From the NCBI RefSeq assembly GCF_021764745.1, contig NZ_JAETXX010000001.1:434001-498000 (forward strand): a stretch of 64,000 nucleotides of DNA, written 5' to 3'. The position numbers were made by a program, and so were the translations under genes. Shown here piece after piece: positions 43,377-52,736 of this stretch. The DNA comes from Joostella atrarenae (lineage in GTDB: Bacteria; Bacteroidota; Bacteroidia; Flavobacteriales; Flavobacteriaceae). Position 1 is the first letter of the stretch, and each line of letters starts with the position of its first letter. The notes beneath the pieces were generated by a model, which worked only from the letters and a program-made list of their open reading frames with translations, was not told where the DNA came from and ran no database searches.

Positions 43377-44832
43377 ACTGAATAGTTCCTTCTTTTACAC
43401 AAAGCCAGAAGTAATTAAAGAAAGATTTTTGTTTATTACGTTTTACTTCAATTGGCACTTTTGTATTTTCTTTCTTTGAATTTCCAACAAAAAGTTTAGC
43501 AATTCCTGTAAAGAATTTATTTACGATCTTTTCATTCTTCCGTAAGATGGTTACTTTAAAATCATCATATTTTAAGTTGAAAGTTCCTGTTGCAACATTT
43601 TCATTTGCACCAATATCAAAAACAATACTTGTAATAGCTCCCTTTGTAGTTACATTCATATTCGGTTCTATAAAATCATTTATTTTTTCAGCATTTAAAT
43701 GTTTCATATTTCCGTGTAGTGTAAAGTAATCTGCTGTGTTGTTAATATCAAATTTCCATTGTAAGTGAAAATCTGCATCTCCCATAAATTTAGAAGTTAT
43801 ATCTATAAAAGTACTTCCATTTCCTTCTATGGTATTAACATTTTTTATTTTACTATTCACATTCGTAAATACAATGCTTCCAGGTTCATCATAATTTTTA
43901 ACCCTTTCTTGGTATTCAATTCTAGACTCTTCAATGGTTATACTATCTACAATTAAATCAAAAGGTAATTCTCTTAATGCTTTGCTGTAAAGTGGTTTAT
44001 ATTTTGTTGGTTCTGGAAGTAATTTATCTTTATAAACTTTTAAATCAGCATTTATTATTTTAATTTTTTCTACTGCATAAGAGTTTTCATTTGTATTTCT
44101 TTTGTAGTTGTTAACAACTAAAGAATCAACTACTAAATCTATCCAATCTGTTTGTACGCTTACTTGTTTCTGAAGTTCTTCTTTTGTATAAAGCGTTTTA
44201 ATAGCAACAGTTCCAGTATTTATATTTTTTTCGTCAACTACAGCTTTATTTATTTCAAAATCTTGATAACTATTAATTGGAAGTGTGAGTTTATCAAAAG
44301 CTATTTTTAAATCATCATAATTAAAAGGTTTTTCTTCTGCTGAAGTGTCTACCGTTAGATTTTTAAGCTTGACATTTATATTAGAAGTAGTAATAGGTTT
44401 TTTATCCGTAGCAGATTTATAGCTAATGTTAGTGCTATCTATTTCTATTTCATCAATCGTAAATTGTAGTTGCTTTTTTTGTTTTGTGCTATCTTTTAAT
44501 TTTTTCTTATTCAGATTAAAATCACCTTTATTAATAGCAACCTTTCCTATGTTTATATTTTTTTTATTGAATAGGAGCATAGGGGAAATGTTAGAAACAG
44601 TAACTTTTTTTATGGTACCGAAATCACTTCCCTTTGAAAATATTTTTATAGAATCGAAGGATACAGATCTGCTTAATAAACTAACATCAACGTTTCTAAC
44701 TTTTATAGAAAAATCAGAATCGTTTTCTATTAGTTTCTTCTCTATAAAATTACCCAACATATAGTTTCCAATAATAACTGCAATAGCTAGAATTCCTATT
44801 ATTAGTAAACTGATTTTTATAAATTTTCTCAA
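43363..44832 (-). CDS. AsmA/DUF748-like envelope protein
   Basis: The 489-residue protein has one N-terminal transmembrane helix (residues 6-27). A long beta-rich repeat domain follows, with segments such as RNVDVSLLSRSVSFDSIKIF, VTVSNISPMLLFNKKNINIGKV and GAITSIVFDIGANENVATGTFNLKYDDF, read in parts. This fits the AsmA/DUF748 group thought to bridge lipids between the two membranes. It is transcribed 131 bp after OmpH, in the same minus-strand series, but a terminator separates them. Confidence 0.75.
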   Translation of the reverse strand: MRKFIKISLLIIGILAIAVIIGNYMLGNFIEKKLIENDSDFSIKVRNVDVSLLSRSVSFDSIKIFSKGSDFGTIKKVTVSNISPMLLFNKKNINIGKVAINKGDFNLNKKKLKDSTKQKKQLQFTIDEIEIDSTNISYKSATDKKPITTSNINVKLKNLTVDTSAEEKPFNYDDLKIAFDKLTLPINSYQDFEINKAVVDEKNINTGTVAIKTLYTKEELQKQVSVQTDWIDLVVDSLVVNNYKRNTNENSYAVEKIKIINADLKVYKDKLLPEPTKYKPLYSKALRELPFDLIVDSITIEESRIEYQERVKNYDEPGSIVFTNVNSKIKNVNTIEGNGSTFIDITSKFMGDADFHLQWKFDINNTADYFTLHGNMKHLNAEKINDFIEPNMNVTTKGAITSIVFDIGANENVATGTFNLKYDDFKVTILRKNEKIVNKFFTGIAKLFVGNSKKENTKVPIEVKRNKQKSFFNYFWLCVKEGTIQSILK

Positions 44833-44912
44833 CTATAATTTTCTTGGTTAATCTAGTTTCAACTTAAACAGATATAATCAAATGTTTAAGCAGTCAATTG
44901 AAGATACAAAAA

Positions 44913-44935
44913 AAGACGCTTCATAGAAGCGCCTT
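44913..44935 (-). terminator. Intrinsic terminator after ompH
   Basis: CGCTTC (44917-44922) pairs with GAAGCG (44926-44931) around a 3-nt loop, with partial extension. On the minus strand an eight-T run follows (A-run at 44907-44914). Confidence 0.75.
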
Positions 44936-44963
44936 AACTTTTTGTTGTGTATAATGTTACTAA

Positions 44964-45476
44964 TTATTTAGCTTTATACTCGTCGTTTAATGCTTTTAAA
45001 ACTTCATCAGTAATATCTTTCGATTCCTCTCCGTATAAAACACTCCCAGCATCATTAGCTCCTAATACAAAAGTATATCCTTTATCTTTACTGTATCCTT
45101 TTACAAAATCTCTAACTTTATTAATTAAGCTATCAATTTCTACTTGACTCGCTTGAGAAATTTTTTGCTCTTCTAATTGAAGTTGTTGAGCAACACTTTG
45201 TCTTTTTTGCATCAAAGCACTGTATTTTTCTTGAGCAACACTTTGTGCTAATTTATCAGCTTGCGCTTGGAAAGCTTGTGCTTCTGCTTGAAAAGCTTGA
45301 GCAACACTATCAGCTCTTTTATCAAAAGTTTCAATCTGACCTTTGTATTTTGCTTCGATATCAATTTTCTCTTGATACTCATTTATCAATTTCCCATTAT
45401 CTACAAATGCAATTTTATTTTGTTGACAAGATATAGTTGCAAAAGCAACAGCAGCGATTAAAAGTATTTTTTTCAT
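44964..45476 (-). CDS. OmpH/Skp-family periplasmic chaperone (possible lipoprotein)
   Basis: Start placed at 45476 (MKKILLIAAVAFATISC), since the 10-residue upstream extension would hide the signal. The 170-residue protein fits the OmpH/Skp family: an N-terminal IAFVDNGKLINEYQ strand, a long coiled-coil helical region rich in Q/A/K (about 45-115), and a C-terminal YTFVLGANDAGSVLYG strand. Skp binds unfolded outer-membrane proteins in the periplasm. Cys17 at the signal end suggests it may be lipid-anchored, unlike classic soluble Skp. Confidence 0.88.
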   Translation of the reverse strand: MKKILLIAAVAFATISCQQNKIAFVDNGKLINEYQEKIDIEAKYKGQIETFDKRADSVAQAFQAEAQAFQAQADKLAQSVAQEKYSALMQKRQSVAQQLQLEEQKISQASQVEIDSLINKVRDFVKGYSKDKGYTFVLGANDAGSVLYGEESKDITDEVLKALNDEYKAK

Positions 45477-45685
45477 TTTTATGTAATAAAATATTGTTTC
45501 GAACAAAAATAGGAAAGTAAATGGATTTTTAACTTTTTTCTCTATCGATTGTTTGGTATAAGATTTTATTATGGTAATTTTTTTGTTTATAGATTTACCT
45601 TATAAATAAGACCCTTTTTATTTTTATTTTAAAGAGGTTTTATAAAATCCACAACAACTATACCTATTGATAACACAAAAAGCTC

Positions 45686-46558
45686 TTAAATAGCTTTAAA
45701 TTCGTTTTTATTACCTTTTTTGGATATATATATTAAAGATGAATACTCTCCAGAGGATTTTGCTTTCCAATTTGATTTTAGACCAATAAAAAAAGCATTT
45801 ATAAGATTTGATGTTCCACGTTTTATTTTTTCTGAAAGTATACTTACATAAAATGAATCAAATATTAAAGGTAAGATTTTTACTACAAAAATATTTTTAT
45901 TCTTTAAAACAGTTTTCATTGCTGATTTATTAAAATGCCATAAATGACGTGGAACATCATAAGCAGCCCAATCCTCTTTGTAATATGTTGCATCATAAGA
46001 ATTGTAATTTGGAACAGCTATAATTAGAATTCCATTTTCATTTAGCATTTCGTAAATGGAAGATAATTGATAATCTAAATCATGTACATGTTCTAATACA
46101 TGCCACATCATTATAATATCATATTTTTTTAATGGAAGATCTTCTATTTTTTCAACTACTTTATTTCCTTTTTTAATCGATAATTCTCTCGCTTGTAAAT
46201 TTGGTTCTGTACCATAACACTCAAATCCTTTTTTACAATATGAAATTAAATCGCCAGTTCCGCTTCCAATATCTAAAACTGTTTTTGCTTCTGGATGATT
46301 TTTTTTCAGTAAATCGTATTTCTTTTTAAGCGAATATGATTTTACTATTTGATAGATTTTATCAATAAAAGTTTTCTTTGAATCTGTATGAGAAATATAA
46401 TTTTCACTTTGATAATACTTACCAATTTCTGAAGAGGATGGAGTAGGGGTTGTTTTTAAAAGTCCATTTATATTGGTTGTAATAATAGTAAAATCTTCTT
46501 GAGTAACAAGATGATCTTTTGCCTTAATATAGATACTATTGTTAATTATTTTTTCCAT
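45686..46558 (-). CDS. Class I SAM-dependent methyltransferase
   Basis: The 290-residue protein has the SAM-binding motif I VLDIGSGTGD (94-103), followed by MMWHVLEHVHD and GILIIAVPNYNSYDA. These match the Methyltransf_23/UbiG-like group. An N-terminal extension of about 90 residues precedes the domain. The substrate is unknown, though neighbours in envelope-assembly genes hint at a cell-surface or lipid role. It lies downstream of mnmG across a 135-bp gap that holds the first parS-like palindrome. Confidence 0.85.
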   Translation of the reverse strand: MEKIINNSIYIKAKDHLVTQEDFTIITTNINGLLKTTPTPSSSEIGKYYQSENYISHTDSKKTFIDKIYQIVKSYSLKKKYDLLKKNHPEAKTVLDIGSGTGDLISYCKKGFECYGTEPNLQARELSIKKGNKVVEKIEDLPLKKYDIIMMWHVLEHVHDLDYQLSSIYEMLNENGILIIAVPNYNSYDATYYKEDWAAYDVPRHLWHFNKSAMKTVLKNKNIFVVKILPLIFDSFYVSILSEKIKRGTSNLINAFFIGLKSNWKAKSSGEYSSLIYISKKGNKNEFKAI

Positions 46559-46630
46559 AAAGATTTAAAAGCTGCAAGATAATATTTATTGTTTTAGCAT
46601 GTATTGTCGACTGTAATTTTATTAAAATAA

Positions 46631-46654
46631 AAAGGGTTCCACGTGGAACCCTTT
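46631..46654. terminator. Palindrome that is both mnmG terminator and parS-like site
   Basis: A perfect 24-nt palindrome centred on CACGTG (arms aaagggttccac/gtggaaccctttt side). On the minus strand it is followed by a T-rich tract (46621-46633), so it can act as the mnmG terminator. Its core is a complete parS sequence (next entry). Confidence 0.65.
46636..46649. promoter_or_regulatory. parS-like ParB-binding site 1
   Basis: GTTCCACGTGGAAC is a perfect palindrome identical to the form I recall from Pseudomonas parS sites, and 12 of 14 bases match the general consensus GTTTCACGTGAAAC. It lies in the 3' intergenic region of mnmG. Confidence 0.65.
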
Positions 46655-46693
46655 AAAATAATTATTATAAATATTTTTAAATCTTCTTAGAAT

Positions 46694-48565
46694 TTATCTC
46701 CCCATGTAAACTAATAATACACTAATATCACTTGGAGAAACCCCACTAATTCTTGAAGCTTGTGAAAGTGTTCTTGGTCTTATCTTTTTTAATTTTTCTG
46801 TAGCTTCAAACGATAAAGATTTTAATTTACTGTAATCAAAATTTTCAGGTATTTTGATATCTTCTAGTCTATTTAATTTAGCTGCGTTATTCTTTTCTTT
46901 ATTTATATAACCAGAATATTTTACCTGTATTTCTGTTTGATCTAATACTTCTTGATCCAATTCATTTTCCTTGATATAAGTATCTACTTCTTCAACCTTT
47001 CTAATTAGATCTAACGTAATATTTGGTCTTGCCAATATTTTAAACATCTTATCAGATTGTTTCATTGGAGAAGAATCTACCTCCTGTAAAATTGGATTTA
47101 TAACTTCAGGCTTAACACTTGTTTCTTTAAAGAAGTTTACAAATGCATTAGAAAGATCTTGCTTTCTTTCCATACGTTTTAGTTGCTCCTCTGATGCTAA
47201 TCCTATCTCAAAACTTTTAGGAGTTAATCTTAAATCAGCATTATCTTGTCTTAATAGAGTTCTGTATTCTGCTCGAGAAGTAAACATACGGTAAGGTTCT
47301 TCTGTTCCTTTTGTAATTAAATCATCAATTAAAACACCTATGTAAGCTTCATCTCTGTTTAATATAAAAGCATCTCTTTCTTGTACTTTTAAACTAGCAT
47401 TTATTCCAGCCATTAATCCTTGAGAAGCTGCTTCTTCATATCCTGTTGTTCCATTAATTTGTCCAGCAAAATATAAACCATCTACAAGTTTAGTTTCTAA
47501 TGTATGTCTTAATTGTGTAGGAGGGAAGTAGTCATATTCAATAGCATATCCTGGTCTAAAGAATTTCACATTTTCAAATCCAGCAACAGAACGTAAAGCT
47601 TTAAATTGTACGTCTTCTGGTAATGAAGTTGAGAATCCATTTATGTAATATTCTACTGTATCCCATCCTTCTGGTTCTACAAATAATTGATGTCTATCTT
47701 TATCCGCAAAACGGTTTATTTTATCTTCAATGGAAGGACAATATCTTGGACCTGTACTTTTAATTCTACCATTAAACATTGGTGATCTATCAAAACCTTC
47801 ACGCAGTAAATCATGAACTTCATTACTGGTGTAAGACATATGACAATCTCTTTGTTTTGTTAGTGGTTTTGTTTTGTTTGAATAAGAGAATTTCTCTGGT
47901 CTTTCATCTCCAGGTTGGATAGTCATTTTACTAAAATCTAAAGATCTTCCATCCACACGTGGAGGAGTTCCTGTCTTCATTCTTCCAGCTTCAAAACCTA
48001 CATTAATTAAATCTTCAGTAATTCCAGTTGCTGCTCTTTCTCCTGCACGTCCTCCACCAAAATTCTTTTCTCCAATATGAATAAGTCCGTTTAAAAAAGT
48101 ACCATTTGTAAGTACAACAGACTTACTTCTTACTTCAATTCCTAAAGAAGTTTTTACACCTTTTACCTTACCATTTTCGATGATAAGACCAGAAACCATC
48201 TCTTGGTAGAAATCAAGATTTTTAGTTTGCTCCAGCATCAATCGCCATTCTTCAGCAAATCTCATTCGATCACTTTGCACTCTTGGAGACCACATTGCAG
48301 GACCTTTAGATTTGTTAAGCATCTTAAATTGAATGGCAGTTCTATCTGAAACAATTCCAGAATATCCTCCAATTGCATCAATTTCCCTAACAATTTGTCC
48401 TTTTGCAATTCCACCCATTGCAGGATTACAAGACATTTGTGCAATGTTTTGTAAGCTCATTGTAATAAGCAGGGTAGAGGATCCCATATTGGCTGCCGCA
48501 GCTGCTGCTTCAGAACCTGCGTGTCCACCACCTACAACAATAACATCATATTCTTTATCAAACAT
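46694..48565 (-). CDS. mnmG: tRNA uridine-5-carboxymethylaminomethyl synthesis enzyme MnmG (GidA)
   Basis: The 623-residue FAD protein opens with the dinucleotide-binding motif [14 protein letters not shown] (residues 8-21). It has the MnmG signatures [20 protein letters not shown] and [12 protein letters not shown]. The C-terminal GidA-associated helical domain is intact. With MnmE it modifies U34 of certain tRNAs. In many bacteria gidA is close to the origin, and here it is bracketed by two parS-like sites. It is read from 48565 on the minus strand in the ybeY-mnmG series. Confidence 0.97.
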   Translation of the reverse strand: MFDKEYDVIVVGGGHAGSEAAAAAANMGSSTLLITMSLQNIAQMSCNPAMGGIAKGQIVREIDAIGGYSGIVSDRTAIQFKMLNKSKGPAMWSPRVQSDRMRFAEEWRLMLEQTKNLDFYQEMVSGLIIENGKVKGVKTSLGIEVRSKSVVLTNGTFLNGLIHIGEKNFGGGRAGERAATGITEDLINVGFEAGRMKTGTPPRVDGRSLDFSKMTIQPGDERPEKFSYSNKTKPLTKQRDCHMSYTSNEVHDLLREGFDRSPMFNGRIKSTGPRYCPSIEDKINRFADKDRHQLFVEPEGWDTVEYYINGFSTSLPEDVQFKALRSVAGFENVKFFRPGYAIEYDYFPPTQLRHTLETKLVDGLYFAGQINGTTGYEEAASQGLMAGINASLKVQERDAFILNRDEAYIGVLIDDLITKGTEEPYRMFTSRAEYRTLLRQDNADLRLTPKSFEIGLASEEQLKRMERKQDLSNAFVNFFKETSVKPEVINPILQEVDSSPMKQSDKMFKILARPNITLDLIRKVEEVDTYIKENELDQEVLDQTEIQVKYSGYINKEKNNAAKLNRLEDIKIPENFDYSKLKSLSFEATEKLKKIRPRTLSQASRISGVSPSDISVLLVYMGR

Positions 48566-48685
48566 AAATAATGAATTTCTAAATTATATTACCTCCCATT
48601 AATGGGATTTATATCTTGAGGTTTCCCTCTAATCAATAAAATTTTATAATTAAACGCTGTGGGCTCGCCACTAGGTTTTCGATTC

Positions 48686-48699
48686 GTTCCACGTGAAAC
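48686..48699. promoter_or_regulatory. parS-like ParB-binding site 2
   Basis: GTTCCACGTGAAAC matches 13 of 14 bases of the general parS consensus. It equals the core of the site I recall within B. subtilis spo0J. It is located in the 176-bp intergenic region between ybeY and mnmG. Confidence 0.7.
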
Positions 48700-48741
48700 T
48701 GCTTCGGAAACCCTTGCTATTTCACTAATCTTTCGTGTAGT

Positions 48742-49152
48742 CTATTTAAATAATGCGATTTTCTCTTCTTCCTTTTCTCGCATTAATTTACTGTCCTCTT
48801 GGCTTTTGTCTTTATATCCGCAGTAATGTAAAATACCATGAGCCATTACTCGTTTTAATTCAGTATCAAAAGCAACATTATATTCGTCGGCATTTTCTGT
48901 AACCCTTTCAATAGAAATAAAAATATCCCCAGAAATCGTATGCACATCAGAATAATCAAAACTAATAATATCTGTAAGCGTATCGTGATTTAAATAATCA
49001 ACATTTATTTTGTGTAGATATGTATCGTCACAAAATATGTAATTGATCTCACCGACTTCCTTGTTTTCAGATGTAATACTTTCTTGTATCCAATCTATAA
49101 AACGATCTTCATTTTCAATCTTAAATTCGGTCTCGTAATTAAAACTAATCAT
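48742..49152 (-). CDS. ybeY: Endoribonuclease YbeY
   Basis: The 136-residue protein fits YbeY: ISFDYSDVHTISGDIFIS, then the metal motif HGILHYCGY (His105, His109). In the usual HGxLHxxGYDH the third ligand His stands ten residues after the first; here Asp115 occupies that place (GYKDK). I recall this form in other Bacteroidota YbeY proteins. YbeY takes part in 16S rRNA 3' maturation and ribosome quality control. Its start overlaps the DUF4175 gene by 8 bp. Confidence 0.9.
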   Translation of the reverse strand: MISFNYETEFKIENEDRFIDWIQESITSENKEVGEINYIFCDDTYLHKINVDYLNHDTLTDIISFDYSDVHTISGDIFISIERVTENADEYNVAFDTELKRVMAHGILHYCGYKDKSQEDSKLMREKEEEKIALFK

Positions 49153-52100
49153 CTTCTTTAAAATAAGCGTTTACTTTTTGCTTGTAATTTTGCCGCAAAG
49201 GTAAGGCTTGTCTGTTTAATATTTCAACTTCATTAAAATATTGTTGTATTTCAGGTAAATTATTGGTAGACGGGTTTTTAAACTCTTTATTATTGGTGTT
49301 ACTTTCGCGTTGTTCTTTCTGTCCTTGTTGGAATGATGCATCTTCCATTTTTAGCAATTGATGCTGTAATTGCATCATTTTTTGTTGCGTTGCATTATTA
49401 AATCCTTTTTCTAGCAAATCATTCTCAATTTGCTCCATTTGTTTAGCTAATGCCTTTGCTTGATTTTGTGCACCAGCTCCTTTTAAATTCTTTAATTGCT
49501 GTTCTAAAGCATTTCTCAATTGCTGTTGTTGCTTGTATATTTCAAAGAGTTCTCCAGACATTTGTTCATTTCCTAAGCCTCCTTTTTTCTGTTCGCCGTT
49601 TTCTTTCTCACCATTTTCTCCGCCTTCTTTACTTCCTTCACCTTTATTTTCCCCCTCTTTTCCTTTCTTCATTCCTTCTTCCATTTGTTTATTTAACTGC
49701 TCTTGAGATTGAATAATATCTGGTAGCTGAAAATTTTTATTTCCTTTTCCTCCTTTTCCCGATTGCATACTTTGTTGCATATTATCTGCTACTTCACTTA
49801 AAAAATCTGCTAACTCATTTGTTGCAGTAAGTGTATATTGCTGATGAGAAATTCCTTGATAATATTGATTTTCGGCAAATTGTTCTAACGTTTTATCTAT
49901 ATTATAATAAATGTCTTCAATGTTTCCATTTATCTTTTCAGATAGTTTTGGTTGCCTTAATGAGAGTGCAAAAAGACTATCATCCACATGTTCAAATACC
50001 GATCGTAATTCATTTTGCTTTTTTAAATATACCGAAAGGTTTGAGCTCTGTCTATCATACTCCTGAATTCGTTCCATTATCGTTTCTTGATCAAAAGAAA
50101 ATACCAGTAGGTTATCCAATATTTGACGGAGCATTTCCATATCCTCTTCCATACTTTCTTCACCGCCGGCTTGCATCATTGCTTGCATTTGTTCAGCCAT
50201 TTCTTCCATCTTTTTGGCCGCATTTTCTTGCTTTTTCTTCGCATCATTTTCCGACTCACTACTTTCGCTTTCCATGCTATCACTGCTAGACTCTTGCTCT
50301 TCCTTTTCCTGTAATTTTTCAGTAGCGTTCTCTTGTTCAGATTTTACTTCTTCTTCTAATTCTTTATCCGTTCCTAAGTCCATAGGTTTTTGCAATTCTT
50401 TATTTTGCTCTTCTAAACCTTCAATATCTTCTTGGATTTTCTCGAATTCTTGATTTAGTTTTTCTTGCTGTTCAACAGTATTTTCTTTCCCTTTTTTTGT
50501 TGATAGATCTTCTTGTTTTTTAGCCAATTCTTCTAAATCATTTTTAATTTTTTCTGCTTTAGCCGATGTATAATACCGTTTGGTCAGTTCTAAAATTTGC
50601 TCCAAACTTCTGCTGTCTTTTTTCTGCTGTTTTGCTAATTGTTCTAAACGTTCTGCTAATTCTTCTTTGTTTATTTTATCAGAGATTTCCTTTAACTCCT
50701 TCATTAACTTTTCGTTCTTTTCGAGTTCTTTTTTCTGACGTTCTAAACGCTCTTTAAGCAGCTCATTGAATTCTGATTCTTCCTTATTTTCTTTCTGAAA
50801 CTCTTCAAGATTCTGTTGTAAATCTTCATGGAATTTCTTCATCATTTGATCTTGCTGTTGTTGTCTTTCTAGATAGTTCTCAATTTTCTTTTGATCATTA
50901 AAATTCAACTGACTCTTTTGCTTATTAGTTTCAGAAATTTTTTCTAATTGCTTTTCTTGCTCTTCAATAGTGCCAAGAGACTTTTCCATTTCCTTTATAT
51001 TCTCTTGTTGCTGCTTTAATTGCTCATCTTTTAAAGCACTTTTTGTTAATTTTCGGTACCCATAAACATTGCTTTTAGATTTCTTACCTCCATGAATGGC
51101 GTCATTATCACTTACTTCAAAATAAAATTCATAATCTATACCTTCTTTTAGAGGAAGATTTTCGGGAAATATATAGGCAAACCTATCGTAGCTTCCCTTT
51201 TTAATGGGAATTTCAACTTTATTAATACTATCTGTTCCTCTAGGATAATAGGCTACAGTTAATTTTTGCAGTCCATAATCATCAGAGACTTGTCCGATAT
51301 AAATCTTTTTATTTGTTCGTAAACTGTCTATTTTCTCGGTGACTTTTATATCGGGATATTGATCTTTAACTACAGAAAGGGAGAACCCTAACTTTTCATA
51401 ATCTTTTAGATTTTTATTGCTAGTGGCTATGGTATAATTAATATTCGAATAGATTTTTTTAGACAGAGAAAATGCATCAGACTTCTTTTCAAAATTTAAA
51501 ATAGTATCCTTTAGTTTTAGTGAAACAGCATCTGTCTTCGCTGTTTTTAATTGCCAATTTATAGTTGTTCCTTCCGGAATAGTTGCATTTCCAGTACTTT
51601 TTATAGTTTCTGATTTTTTACCAGTATACCTAGGATGCTCAACAAACATTTCAAAAGAAAGTAAGGAAGGCGTTGGTATTATTTCTAGGGTATAAGGAAT
51701 TGAAGTAATATCGTTGGCTACTAATTTAAAATCAATATTTTTTTTAGGTTGGGTAAATACATATTCAAATTTACCTAACTCTTTTTGCTGCATTAAAAAT
51801 GGACTCCCATCTATTGTTATTTGTACATTTTCTGGAATTACATTTCCTGCAGTATTTACGTGCAAAGTATAGGCTTGTCCTTCTATGGCTTGAAGCGAAT
51901 CATTCATTATAAAAAACCTAAATGGCGCTGGTGGCTCATAAGCTGTTTTATAATCTATTACACGTTTGTAACTATCTGTAAATAAATTACTTTTATCTAA
52001 AAATATAACAATCAGTATAAAAAATAATGGAATTATTGCATACCAAACATATTTTAAACTGCTTTTAAAGTTTATAGCAAGTTGAAAGGGGATTGGAGTC

Positions 52101-52504
52101 AGATTTTCGCTTTTCTGTTCGATGCTAGCCAAAAGTAAATCTGATTTTTCACTGTTTTCAGATAATTGTAATATGTTTAGCAACTTATCATTTACAGTTG
52201 GGAAATGATTTCCAATAATCTCAGATGCTTTTTTATAATCTATACCCTTTCTAATTTTAAATAGGTAGGATAGCGGACTCACAATAAATTTTAGAAATAA
52301 AAACACTTCGACAGCAATAAAAAGCCAAAACAAAATAAGGCGACCAGTAATGCCGAACCATATAAAATATTCCAATAAAACCGTCGATATAAAATACAAT
52401 AATCCGATACCGATAAATAGTAAAACCCCTTTTATCAGTTCGTTGGTATAGTATTTTCGTAAGAAACCTTCTAATTTCAGCTTTATTTTTTGCAGTGCGC
52501 TCAT
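49145..52504 (-). CDS. DUF4175 large membrane protein with coiled-coil region
   Basis: The 1119-residue protein has three hydrophobic helices near the N-terminus (about 25-48, 52-80 and 150-165). An extracytoplasmic beta-rich part follows (about 200-490). Then comes a very long Q/E/K-rich coiled-coil stretch (about 500-780) and a G/K/E-rich low-complexity segment (about 930-1000). This is the DUF4175 arrangement of Bacteroidota. Function unknown; the coiled coil suggests a structural or scaffold role at the envelope. It is the first gene of the DUF4175-ybeY-mnmG series. Confidence 0.88.
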   Translation of the reverse strand: MSALQKIKLKLEGFLRKYYTNELIKGVLLFIGIGLLYFISTVLLEYFIWFGITGRLILFWLFIAVEVFLFLKFIVSPLSYLFKIRKGIDYKKASEIIGNHFPTVNDKLLNILQLSENSEKSDLLLASIEQKSENLTPIPFQLAINFKSSLKYVWYAIIPLFFILIVIFLDKSNLFTDSYKRVIDYKTAYEPPAPFRFFIMNDSLQAIEGQAYTLHVNTAGNVIPENVQITIDGSPFLMQQKELGKFEYVFTQPKKNIDFKLVANDITSIPYTLEIIPTPSLLSFEMFVEHPRYTGKKSETIKSTGNATIPEGTTINWQLKTAKTDAVSLKLKDTILNFEKKSDAFSLSKKIYSNINYTIATSNKNLKDYEKLGFSLSVVKDQYPDIKVTEKIDSLRTNKKIYIGQVSDDYGLQKLTVAYYPRGTDSINKVEIPIKKGSYDRFAYIFPENLPLKEGIDYEFYFEVSDNDAIHGGKKSKSNVYGYRKLTKSALKDEQLKQQQENIKEMEKSLGTIEEQEKQLEKISETNKQKSQLNFNDQKKIENYLERQQQQDQMMKKFHEDLQQNLEEFQKENKEESEFNELLKERLERQKKELEKNEKLMKELKEISDKINKEELAERLEQLAKQQKKDSRSLEQILELTKRYYTSAKAEKIKNDLEELAKKQEDLSTKKGKENTVEQQEKLNQEFEKIQEDIEGLEEQNKELQKPMDLGTDKELEEEVKSEQENATEKLQEKEEQESSSDSMESESSESENDAKKKQENAAKKMEEMAEQMQAMMQAGGEESMEEDMEMLRQILDNLLVFSFDQETIMERIQEYDRQSSNLSVYLKKQNELRSVFEHVDDSLFALSLRQPKLSEKINGNIEDIYYNIDKTLEQFAENQYYQGISHQQYTLTATNELADFLSEVADNMQQSMQSGKGGKGNKNFQLPDIIQSQEQLNKQMEEGMKKGKEGENKGEGSKEGGENGEKENGEQKKGGLGNEQMSGELFEIYKQQQQLRNALEQQLKNLKGAGAQNQAKALAKQMEQIENDLLEKGFNNATQQKMMQLQHQLLKMEDASFQQGQKEQRESNTNNKEFKNPSTNNLPEIQQYFNEVEILNRQALPLRQNYKQKVNAYFKEDD

Positions 52505-52736
52505 TCGTTATTATTGGGTATGCTTAAATTTTATGACTTTTGAAAGTAATAAAAATCGATTAAAAAATATTTAATGTAAATTATGAATTTTAAGCGAGTT
52601 AGAAAATAGCTATCGCTTAGGTGGTTTTTTAAGATCTCTATTGATAATAAATTGAGTATAAAACAAAACCGAAGACCTTGTTTGGTTTTCAAATAAATAA
52701 AACTCTATTTTTATACAGAATTTTAATTTCTAAAAT

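Noticed and set aside
45815-45830. TGTTCCACG half of a parS site within the methyltransferase gene
   Set aside because: Only the left half matches; the right half (TTTTATT) does not.
47950-47966. CACGTG core in mnmG
   Set aside because: The flanking bases do not match parS beyond the hexamer.
49450-50757. Several plus-strand ORFs rich in Phe, Leu and Ser
   Set aside because: They are antisense shadows of the Q/E/K-rich DUF4175 coiled coil; low-complexity codons produce long open frames on the other strand.
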